Both the position numbers and the translations under genes were made by a program. Below the pieces are notes generated by a model, which worked only from the letters and a program-made list of their open reading frames with translations, had not been told where the DNA came from and did not search any database. Below, piece by piece: positions 42,705 through 50,462 of a DNA stretch of 64,000 nucleotides. The stretch lies in assembly GCA_003389215.1 (NCBI GenBank), contig QQVP01000022.1, forward strand, positions 1 through 64,000. Direction: 5' to 3'. The stretch's first letter is position 1. The number at the start of each line of letters is the position of its first letter. This DNA comes from Planctomycetota bacterium. GTDB lineage: Bacteria > Planctomycetota > Planctomycetia > Pirellulales > UBA7805.

Positions 42705-43646
42705 ACGCGGTGTCGAGCCTGCGGCCCGCAACAGCGCCAGCGTTTCGCCGATCGCCCTTCGCAGATCTCCCTGAACGACGAATCCCGCTGCCGCAAATCG
42801 CTCCGCGACCACCTCGTAGGAGAGCTGGTTCATGATCGGCGAATCGACCAGCTCGATTTTCAGATCGCCTGTCTGGTCGCGGATCATCTCCGTGATCTCG
42901 CGAATCGTCCGATTCGCCGTGACGACGTTGTAAACGCGTCCGTCAAAAAGCTTCTGTTCAATCGCGAAGCAAATCGCGGCGACCGCGTCGTCGAGATCGA
43001 GATAGGGTCGCTTCTGGTCCAACGCGGTGCGCCACACCGGCAGCGGCTGTCGCATTGCGGCCTGCCAGCAAAACTTGTTGACCGCGGTGTGAAATCGCAT
43101 GCCGGGAGAAGGCCCCACGATCGTCCCGAAGCGAAACGTAATCTGACGCAAGCCTTCCGACTCGGCGAGCGACGCCAGCAGCGCCTCTTCGCGCAGCTTC
43201 GTCTCGGCATAGGGACTCTGCGGCTTCAGTTCGGCGGGCGAGCAGTCCTCGTCCACCTGAGACCGCTGCGTTCCGTATACACTCGTCGACGAGGGAAAGA
43301 TCATATTCGAGCCGCTGAGGAGGCAGGCCCGCGCCACGCGCTCGGTGCCCGAGAAATTCTCGCGATCGACTCGTTCCTTCTGCTCGACGCTTGCCTCGGC
43401 ATCGGTGATCGCGGCCAAGTGGACCACCACGTCGGCGTCTACGAAGTGCGGCGCCAGGTCGTCCGTCAGTACGTTTCCCTCCACGAACTGGTAGCGACTC
43501 GTCGACGGCAGATCGAAAAGCGAAGCATACCGCTGCGTCGCCAGGCTGTCGATCATGACGACCTCGACGTCGGGCAATCGCAACGGCAATTCGCGGATCA
43601 GCCGCGAACCGATGTGTCCCAGCGCGCCGGTGACGACAATCTTCAT
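42699..43646 (-). CDS. NAD-dependent epimerase/dehydratase (SDR), 1
   Basis: The 315-residue protein has the nucleotide motif TGALGHIGSRLIREL and an SPYAETK catalytic segment with Tyr and Lys in place. It belongs to the extended SDR family and probably oxidises, reduces or epimerises a nucleotide sugar. It is the last gene of the six-gene minus-strand operon, 43 bases after the previous stop. Its stop codon lies in repeat copy E, so the natural C-terminus may have been altered by that insertion. Confidence 0.85.
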   Translation of the reverse strand: MKIVVTGALGHIGSRLIRELPLRLPDVEVVMIDSLATQRYASLFDLPSTSRYQFVEGNVLTDDLAPHFVDADVVVHLAAITDAEASVEQKERVDRENFSGTERVARACLLSGSNMIFPSSTSVYGTQRSQVDEDCSPAELKPQSPYAETKLREEALLASLAESEGLRQITFRFGTIVGPSPGMRFHTAVNKFCWQAAMRQPLPVWRTALDQKRPYLDLDDAVAAICFAIEQKLFDGRVYNVVTANRTIREITEMIRDQTGDLKIELVDSPIMNQLSYEVVAERFAAAGFVVQGDLRRAIGETLALLRAAGSTPRC

Positions 43647-43689
43647 GCTCGCACCTTCTTGGACTTTCTTCTCCGCCCCGGACTGTGGT

Positions 43690-44637
43690 TCACGGTTCGA
43701 GCACGTCTCGCATGCGTTCCAGTCCCGACCGCAAGTCGAAACGGGGCCGCCACCCGCTTATTTCGCGCAAGCGGGCGGAAGACAACGACACATTACCCAC
43801 CTCGATTTGCTCGCGGCCCGCGGACCAGGCTACGTGCTCGACCCCACCTCCTGCGAAGCACTCGTCAACTGCTTCGGCAATCTCGGTAATGCTGCGGTGA
43901 TCGTCGCTCGTGGCAAAGTACGTCGAGCCGAACAGGCGGGCGTCGCCGGCAACGCGCCACAGGACCTCCGCGGCATCTTCGACATACATGACGTTCCGCG
44001 TTTGTCGGCCTTCGCCAAAAACCTGAATCGGCCGTCCCGATCTGGCCAGACCGATGAAGTAATTGATGAAACCAAACCTGGCATCGGGCTTGCCATACGG
44101 TCCGAACAGGTTCGGCAGCCGCAGGCTCACCGTCCGCAGCCCGTACTTTTCATGATAGATCGCAAAGTACTTCTCAGCGACACCCTTGTTGGCGGAGTAG
44201 ACATCACGAGGCCGCTCCGGATGATCCTCGTCCACCGCCCGCGATACCGCGGGGCCCACGACGGTGCTGCTGGAGGTAAACACGACGCTGGCGGTCGGAT
44301 TGTGGTGCCGTACGGCTTCCAACAATCGCAAGCTGCCCAAGCAATTCAGCTGCAAATCGAGGTAAGGCTGATCCATCGATACCGGATGCGATGTCTGTCC
44401 GGCACAGTCGAAGATGACATCCTGGTCCACCACGGCGGCCGAGATGTCCGTCTCGCTCAACAGGTCGCCCTGGAGGAACTGGATTCTCTCAGGCACGTCC
44501 GGTAGCGACTCACGACGGCTCATGAACCGTGGGTCGAGTGAGTCGACCACGGTCACACGCACATCCGGTTCTTGCAGACAACGACGCACAAGATTCGCAC
44601 CGAGGAATCCGGCGCCGCCAACGATCAAGACCTGCAT
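43690..44637 (-). CDS. NAD-dependent epimerase/dehydratase (SDR), 2
   Basis: This 315-residue extended SDR has VGGAGFLGANLVRRCL at the N-terminus, VVFTSSSTVVGPA and the catalytic VYSANKGVAEKYF with Tyr and Lys, then LRLPNLFGPYGKP. Likely substrate is an NDP-sugar of the operon. It starts within the last bases of the third SDR gene (13-base overlap), which implies translational coupling. Confidence 0.85.
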   Translation of the reverse strand: MQVLIVGGAGFLGANLVRRCLQEPDVRVTVVDSLDPRFMSRRESLPDVPERIQFLQGDLLSETDISAAVVDQDVIFDCAGQTSHPVSMDQPYLDLQLNCLGSLRLLEAVRHHNPTASVVFTSSSTVVGPAVSRAVDEDHPERPRDVYSANKGVAEKYFAIYHEKYGLRTVSLRLPNLFGPYGKPDARFGFINYFIGLARSGRPIQVFGEGRQTRNVMYVEDAAEVLWRVAGDARLFGSTYFATSDDHRSITEIAEAVDECFAGGGVEHVAWSAGREQIEVGNVSLSSARLREISGWRPRFDLRSGLERMRDVLEP

Positions 44638-45644
44638 GCGAGCACCTCGATCGTCTTGTCAACGCCCTCTGCCAGCCGCGTTCTGGCGGACCAGCCGGTG
44701 TCCTGCTCAAAGCGGCCCGTATCCGCGACGAAGTTCCGCTGCTCTGCCAGACCGATCTCGACGGTTGCATCCGTCTCGATCGCGATCGACCGCCCCGTTA
44801 CGCGCTCGGCCCGGCTGGCAACCAACTGCACGGCTTCGGCGATCGTGTGCCCTTCACCGCTACCGATCACGTACGTCTGCTGGCCCGCGGCATCCCTTGA
44901 CCCCGCGAGCAGGAATGCCTCGACCACGTCGTCGATAAAGACATAGTCGCGAATACACTCTCGATTGTCGTAAAGCTTCAAAGGACCGCCCGCCAGCGCT
45001 CTCGTAATGATCTTGTTCAGGACGACTTGTTCCGTCTTCTCGATGCGTGGCGTCGGGCCGTAAACGTTGGCCAGTCGCAGCGTCACGGCGCTATAACCCA
45101 CCAGCGGAGCAAACAGACGGAGATAGGTTTCCGCGGCCGCCTTGTGAACCGCAAACAGAGTCAACGGTCGATCCGGCGCGTCTTCGCGGACCGGCAGCTC
45201 GGAGGCGCAGCCGTAGAGATTTGCGGAACTCGCGTGCACGATGCGCGGCGACCTACCGGCGGCCCGACACGCCTCGATGCAGTGTAGAACCGCCCCCGCG
45301 TTGACGGCCAAGTCCTGCTCGGCCGCGTGATTCGAGCCATGCGTGTGTTCACAAGCCGCCAGGTGAAAGACGACATCCACGCCACAGAGGGCCTCCGACC
45401 AGGTGGCACGATCCGACACGTCGCCTCGCACATGTCGCAGCGCCCCGCAAAGGTGCTTCGGCTGCCAGGCGTCCTGATTCGAGCGATCGCAAAGCACCAG
45501 CTCGCAATCGACCGCTGCCAGCTGCTCGGCCAGGGCCGCCCCGAGGTATCCTCGGCCACCCGTGAGCAGGATCGTCCGACCGACATACGCCTTCGCAGCG
45601 TCGGGGGCGGACCGACTTGGCTCGCGTCGTTCCTCCGTCATCAT
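44625..45644 (-). CDS. NAD-dependent epimerase/dehydratase (SDR) with catalytic Tyr replaced by Phe, 3
   Basis: The 339-residue protein has TGGRGYLGAALAEQL, HASSANLYGCASE and then LTLFAVHKAAAETYL where the family has YxxxK. The Lys is kept but Tyr is Phe (TTT codon). LRLANVYGPTPR continues as usual. A Phe in this place normally abolishes hydride-transfer catalysis, so the protein may be a regulatory subunit, a partner of the two sister SDRs, or use another acid/base. It overlaps the next gene by 13 bases. Confidence 0.82.
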   Translation of the reverse strand: MMTEERREPSRSAPDAAKAYVGRTILLTGGRGYLGAALAEQLAAVDCELVLCDRSNQDAWQPKHLCGALRHVRGDVSDRATWSEALCGVDVVFHLAACEHTHGSNHAAEQDLAVNAGAVLHCIEACRAAGRSPRIVHASSANLYGCASELPVREDAPDRPLTLFAVHKAAAETYLRLFAPLVGYSAVTLRLANVYGPTPRIEKTEQVVLNKIITRALAGGPLKLYDNRECIRDYVFIDDVVEAFLLAGSRDAAGQQTYVIGSGEGHTIAEAVQLVASRAERVTGRSIAIETDATVEIGLAEQRNFVADTGRFEQDTGWSARTRLAEGVDKTIEVLACRS

Positions 45645-45659
45645 CGCCTTTCCCGTACG

Positions 45660-46103
45660 CTATGCGGTCCAGTCAAAGCCGATGTCGGGATCGTCCTCGG
45701 CAATCCGCAACTCGTCGTCCGGATTGTACGTGTGCGACATGATGTAGATCACGTGCGCCGGCCCTGCGACGATCTTGTAGCCGTGGGCGACTCCCGGAGG
45801 GATTTTGATGACTTGCTCGGGTTGGCCGTCGCCCATCCGAAAGTCGATCGTCTGGCGATACGTCGGGCTGTCTTCGCGTGTGTCATGCAAACCCACGCGC
45901 AAAAGGCCGCCGGCGATATACCACCAGTCGGTCTGAATGCGATGCAAGTGCCAGGCTTTGACGACGCCCGCATGAACAAGCGAGTGGCTGAGTTGCCCGA
46001 AGCCCTCGGAAAAGAAGTCGTCCGTGCAGCGAATCACTTCTCGAAAGAAGCCGCGCTCATCGCCATGGGTCACCAGCGGCTTGGAAATGACTCCGTCGAT
46101 CAT
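45660..46103 (-). CDS. RmlC-like dTDP-4-dehydrosugar 3,5-epimerase family cupin
   Basis: The 147-residue cupin resembles RmlC: VVKAWHLHRIQTDWWYIAGG provides the conserved His region, then REDSPTYRQT, IPPGVAHGYKIVAG and YIMSHTYNPDDELRIAEDDPDIGFDW. Length is shorter than typical RmlC (~180), as in related ketosugar isomerases and epimerases. In this operon it probably epimerises or isomerises a 4-keto-6-deoxysugar nucleotide. It lies 15 bases before the third SDR gene. Confidence 0.85.
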   Translation of the reverse strand: MIDGVISKPLVTHGDERGFFREVIRCTDDFFSEGFGQLSHSLVHAGVVKAWHLHRIQTDWWYIAGGLLRVGLHDTREDSPTYRQTIDFRMGDGQPEQVIKIPPGVAHGYKIVAGPAHVIYIMSHTYNPDDELRIAEDDPDIGFDWTA

Positions 46104-46172
46104 GGCGCGGCAACCGCCGAACGAACCGTGTGAGAGGATACGAGCGCTTGGGCAAGCGGCTTGGAGATAACG

Positions 46173-47276
46173 CTAACGATTGTAGAAGGAAGAAACGGCT
46201 CCCACAATAATCCGCATTTGTTCGTCCGTCAGCTCCGGATACATCGGCAGCGAAACGACCCGGTCGACGAGCCGCTCCGTCACCGACATGTCGGATGCAA
46301 GGCGGATCCCCTGGCGATAGGCAGACTGCTGGTGTACGGCCTGCCGATAGTGAATGCCGGCGTGCACGTCGTGCTCAGCCAGATGCTTGATCATGGCGTC
46401 GCGCTGCTCCTCTTGAACCACGTACAGATGGAACACATGACGCGCGCCTGCCCGAACACCGGGCCGTCGCAGCGGCAGCTCGGCCAGTTCCTCCTCGTAT
46501 TGGGCGGCCAACGCGATCCGCCGAGCATTGTCGTCGTCGAGTCGTGGCAATTTGACGCGCAAAATCGCGGCCTGCAACTCGTCCATTCGCGACACGCCGC
46601 CCACCAGGACGCTCTCGCGCTGCGGATTCCAGCCATACTCTCGCAACGTGCGAACCCGTTCCGCGATGGCATGGTCATCGGATACGACCATGCCCGCGTC
46701 GCCAAGCGCTCCGAGGTTCTTCGTCGGATAGAAGCTAAAACAACCGACATCGCCAAGGGTCCCCACGCGACGCTCGTCCCACTTGGCACCATGCGCTTGG
46801 GCGCAATCTTCGATGACCTTCACGCCCATCTCACGGGCCACAGTGCAAACCGCGTCCATGTCGGCCGGTTGCCCGTAGAGATGCACCGGGACGATCGCCT
46901 TCGTCTTTGGTCCCAGCGCGGACCGCAGCTGCACGGGATCGATCGTGTAGTACTCCAGGTCGACATCGACCAAGACCGGCGTTGCGCCGGCGCGGGCGAT
47001 CGCAGCCACCGTCGCCACCGCGGTCTGCGACACCGTGACGACTTCATCCCCCGCGCCGATATCGCACGCTCGCAGGGCCAATTCGAGGGCGTCGGTTCCG
47101 CTGGCGACCCCGACCGCATGATCGACGTCCAAGTACGCGGCGAACTCCTCCTCCAGCGACCGCACCTCCTCGCCCGACAAATAACGACCACTCTCGACCA
47201 CGCGCCGCATCGCGTCGTCAAGCGACGCCTGGTGCGCCAAGTACTGAGCCCTCGGATCGGCGAAGCGTATCGTCAA
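46173..47276 (-). CDS. DegT/DnrJ/EryC1/StrS family PLP-dependent aminotransferase
   Basis: This 367-residue sugar aminotransferase has the PLP lysine in GCFSFYPTKNLGALGDAGMVV, the phosphate-binding GVASGTDALELALRAC, ETVSQT-like VVTVSQTAVATVAAIARAG and VLVDVDLEYYTIDP. It transfers an amino group from glutamate to a keto-sugar nucleotide. I chose the TTG at 47276, which overlaps the methyltransferase stop as TTGA; an ATG at 47309 would add 11 residues. CTACAATCG near its 3' end resembles the recurrent promoter motif and could feed the cupin gene downstream. Confidence 0.9.
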   Translation of the reverse strand: MTIRFADPRAQYLAHQASLDDAMRRVVESGRYLSGEEVRSLEEEFAAYLDVDHAVGVASGTDALELALRACDIGAGDEVVTVSQTAVATVAAIARAGATPVLVDVDLEYYTIDPVQLRSALGPKTKAIVPVHLYGQPADMDAVCTVAREMGVKVIEDCAQAHGAKWDERRVGTLGDVGCFSFYPTKNLGALGDAGMVVSDDHAIAERVRTLREYGWNPQRESVLVGGVSRMDELQAAILRVKLPRLDDDNARRIALAAQYEEELAELPLRRPGVRAGARHVFHLYVVQEEQRDAMIKHLAEHDVHAGIHYRQAVHQQSAYRQGIRLASDMSVTERLVDRVVSLPMYPELTDEQMRIIVGAVSSFYNR

Positions 47277-48490
47277 AGGACCTTGACCTCCGGAACATAG
47301 ACGATCCACTTGCCGCCCTGCTCTCGAAAGGCGGTTTCCTTCGCCAGGATTTCGTCTCCGTGGTTCCAGGCGAACAACAAAGCATAGTCGGGATAGTCCG
47401 CGACGAATTCCTCGTAAGGACGAACGGGCAGGTGGACGCCGGGCGTAAACATCCCCTGTTTCGCAGGCGTCGTATCGCTGACGAACTCAACCATTTCGGG
47501 CGTGATGCCACAGTAGTTCGTTACCGTCGTGCTCTTCGACGTCGCCCCGTAGCCGACAACACGAGCCCCCTCTTCCACAACGCCCGCGAGAAGCGCGTGC
47601 AGGGCGTCTCGCGACTGCTCGACCTGGGCACGAAAGGCCTCAAAAGTCTCGACACGGGCGAGTCCACGTTCTTGCTCCTCGCCCAGTCGCCGCGGGACCC
47701 GGTCGTCGACCGTCCGCTCTGCTTGGGCCGCGAAGGTGTACCGCATCGAGCCTCCGTGGACGGGTTGCGGCTCGGCATCGACCAGCTCGAAACCATGACG
47801 GCCAAGCAGCTGCTGCACCGAAGAGAGCGAAAAGTAGAAGAAGTGCTCGTCATAGATTTGATCGTAGGATGTCCGTTCGACAATATCGCCAAGATACGGG
47901 TCCTCGAAGATCATCACTCCGCCCGGCTTGAGCAGAATCCGCACGGCCTCCAACACGCCGTGAAGATCCGGGATGTGGCACATCACGTTCGTCGCCAGGA
48001 CGACGTCGGCCTGTCCATGTTCCGCAACGACATTATCTGCCACCGAGGCATCAAAGAACTCGCAGAGCGTGTTGATGCCGTCCGCGCGGGCAACCTCGCC
48101 CACGTTCGCCGAAGGTTCGACACCCAGATGCCGAACGCCAGCGTGGGCGAAGTGACGCAAGAGGATCCCGTCATTACTGCCGATCTCGACGACCAACGGA
48201 TCTTCGTCGACGAGGTAGCGTGATTTGACGTCGGCGGCAAACTGCTCGAAGTGCGCGGCCATGCGCGTCGAAATCGAGGAGAAGTAGGCGTAGTTGTCGT
48301 GAAAGAGTTGCTCCGGATCGACCCGCTCGGTGAGCTGCACCATCCCGCACGCTTCACAGACTCCCACCTTTAGCTCGAAGAAGTACTCCGAAGCAAACTG
48401 CTTCGGGTGCAGAAACCCGTTTGCGATCGGCATCTTGCCGAAGGATATGAACGGCTCGATCGCCGCATCGCAGAGCAGGCACTTCGCCAT
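47273..48490 (-). CDS. sugar C-methyltransferase (SAM-dependent, TylCIII-like)
   Basis: The 405-residue protein matches the NDP-hexose C-methyltransferase type: an N-terminal Zn-binding part with CLLCDAAIEPFISFGKMPIANGFL and CEACGM, a methyltransferase core (VVEIGSNDGILLRHF, LATNVMCHIPDL), and a C-terminal domain with VVGYGATSKSTTVTNYCGI. Such enzymes add a methyl group at C-3 of a keto-sugar nucleotide, giving branched sugars. It is the first gene of the operon and its stop overlaps the aminotransferase start, so a branched amino-deoxysugar is the likely product. The ATG at 48490 is preferred to an upstream in-frame start located in repeat copy F. Confidence 0.88.
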   Translation of the reverse strand: MAKCLLCDAAIEPFISFGKMPIANGFLHPKQFASEYFFELKVGVCEACGMVQLTERVDPEQLFHDNYAYFSSISTRMAAHFEQFAADVKSRYLVDEDPLVVEIGSNDGILLRHFAHAGVRHLGVEPSANVGEVARADGINTLCEFFDASVADNVVAEHGQADVVLATNVMCHIPDLHGVLEAVRILLKPGGVMIFEDPYLGDIVERTSYDQIYDEHFFYFSLSSVQQLLGRHGFELVDAEPQPVHGGSMRYTFAAQAERTVDDRVPRRLGEEQERGLARVETFEAFRAQVEQSRDALHALLAGVVEEGARVVGYGATSKSTTVTNYCGITPEMVEFVSDTTPAKQGMFTPGVHLPVRPYEEFVADYPDYALLFAWNHGDEILAKETAFREQGGKWIVYVPEVKVL

Positions 48491-48544
48491 GACCGGGCAC
48501 CTAAGCGGGGACAGCGATTTGAAGCAAGCGGGACGCGCGTCGAC

Positions 48545-48648
48545 GATTGAGCCCTGCGCAGCCAATGAACCAGGCCGACCAGCGGGAGGCCGGCATTCCT
48601 GCTATCACCGCCGCGGCGAAGGGCTCATTGACAACGCAGCCATCAATA
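48545..48648 (+). repeat. TA-flanked 100-bp repeat, copy F
   Basis: The core is 100 bp (48547-48646), with GA on the left in place of TA and TA on the right. It lies 56 bases upstream of the methyltransferase start, in the promoter region of the glycan operon. Confidence 0.88.
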
Positions 48649-48926
48649 AAACGACCTCTCGAGCGACCCAGCGAGTGCGCGAAAACGGACCAGCTCAGCG
48701 ACGATTGTCCGTCCCACCCATGGTAACCTGGCAACGCTTCGCCACTGCCGGGAACTTCTCCCCGTCGGAGGACGGCCGCACGATGACTCGCATGACGCGA
48801 CGCTCCCTCCGGGGGCGTGCGCTCGTTGCGTCGAACCAGGAAGACGGGCCGCGGCTGGCAAGCATTGCGCGAGCGACACCGAGAGACAGCGACTCTTCGC
48901 CGAGAAACCTCGGAGCTCATGAGAAA
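48649..48926. other. intergenic region between repeat copy F and tRNA-Leu
   Basis: No supported gene is seen in this ~280-base stretch, nor in the 240 bases between the tRNA and the GAF gene (49012-49251). Short reading frames here are Arg/Pro-rich and unlike real proteins. Confidence 0.4.
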
Positions 48927-49011
<85 letters not shown>

Positions 49012-49251
49012 AAGTTCGCGTGGCACACGCTCCTCATCGTCTTCGAAGCCTCCGACCAACCCTTGGAGGCACCTCGCGAGCGCGTAAGCAGTTCAGTGTA
49101 CGTCCGGTTCCCAACTCGTCAATGCCCTCATGGGGCGCGGGCCCTCGCGTCACGCGGACCAACCGCGAGCCTGTCGTGCTTGGCATGCTCCCCAGGCGGC
49201 CATCGCCGCCGGATGTCGCGCCAAGCCGCCCGTCGCCACTGCGCAGTGCCG

Positions 49252-50265
49252 CTACTGCCGCGACCTGCCCGCCAGGATCAATCGGTGGTATGCGAGCTCA
49301 AGCGCCACCCGACCTGCGATGATTTCGGCAAGATTGCACTCCGTCATCGTGAAGGAACGCGGTTCCCTGGCGTAGAACCACAGCGTGCCGAGAATCGACG
49401 TGTCTGTCGCCACCGGAACGCAAAGGGCAGCCCCACACGGCTCAGGAACACGCCACAGCCCGTGCAGGGCGTCGTCCTCCAGTACGACCGCGTGCCCGGT
49501 AAGGGCCTCCAAGTCTCCCAGTGCGCCCTCGAGTGGCCGAGGTGGCTCCAGCAAGCGCGCATCGGGCAGGCCTACCGCCGCCACCAGATTCAGCTCCGTC
49601 GTCTCTTCGTCCAGAACGTAGGCGGCACAAGCGTGGCACTTCAAGCTGTCGGCGGCCCCGCCCAAGACAGCTCTCAACCGCCGATCCACGTCCTCAATAC
49701 GGCCTCGCGCTGGCTCTGGCACCGCGAGGGCGGCCCGTTCAGCCTCGCGCTGCCGAAGCGTGTCGTAGACCTCCAGCTGCGCCGTGATCAACTCCGCCAG
49801 TCGCTCCAGGAACTCCGGCACGTCCTTGCGACCCGCTGCTGAGTTGCCGGCACGCAACGTCTCGAAGGTCAGGGTTCCGAACGTACCGCCGGCCTGGGTA
49901 ACCAGGGGAACGACCCAACCTCGTTCGGCTTGGTCGGAGGCAGCTTCGCCATTGTCCGCGGGAGTGAACGTCAACGGTTGCCCTAGCGCAGCGCTGAGAC
50001 TCGCACAAAGGCGCTCGATGCGACCGAGTGTCTCGGCGTCGAGGCTTCTTCGGAAAACCTCTGCCGCCGGTTCGCGGTAGATCTTCAGTTGTTCCGCGGG
50101 CAAGGATTTCACGGCGGCGAATAGAAGCGGAGAGCGGGCTGCTGGAGCCGTCCGTGAACGCGTGACGATCGACCGATCGATTGCTCGGCGCGGAGCACAT
50201 CGCCGTGGCTGGCCGGCCACCTGCGTGCAACCGTCACCACGTACCTTGTCGATCCAGTGATGCAT
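49252..50265 (-). CDS. GAF-domain protein
   Basis: This 337-residue reading has an N-terminal part of unknown fold (PAAEVFRRSLDAETLGRIERL and WVVPLVTQAGGTFGTLTFETL) and a C-terminal GAF domain: CHACAAYVLDEETTELNLVAAVGLP, LTGHAVVLEDDAL, GAALCVPVATDTSILGTLWFY and a long final helix. GAF domains bind small ligands and signal to partners; no output domain (kinase, cyclase) is visible, so it may act with another protein. The start is uncertain: GTG at 50352, ATG at 50265 and GTG at 50112 are all possible. No good Shine-Dalgarno decides. Confidence 0.7.
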   Translation of the reverse strand: MHHWIDKVRGDGCTQVAGQPRRCAPRRAIDRSIVTRSRTAPAARSPLLFAAVKSLPAEQLKIYREPAAEVFRRSLDAETLGRIERLCASLSAALGQPLTFTPADNGEAASDQAERGWVVPLVTQAGGTFGTLTFETLRAGNSAAGRKDVPEFLERLAELITAQLEVYDTLRQREAERAALAVPEPARGRIEDVDRRLRAVLGGAADSLKCHACAAYVLDEETTELNLVAAVGLPDARLLEPPRPLEGALGDLEALTGHAVVLEDDALHGLWRVPEPCGAALCVPVATDTSILGTLWFYAREPRSFTMTECNLAEIIAGRVALELAYHRLILAGRSRQ

Positions 50266-50462
50266 CGACAAGGCGACGGCGCCATCTTGAGATGCGCCGG
50301 CACATTTCCTCGCTGCGTGACCCAAAGCGCATGTCGAGTTCGTCACAATCACTCCGACCCGCGCGACAGCCTGGACGACGCCGATGCGGACTTACGGGCG
50401 GAGATCGGCGGTGCTGCCGCAACTCTTTTCGCGTCACGCGCTCGACCGCAGGCGGTGCCCTA

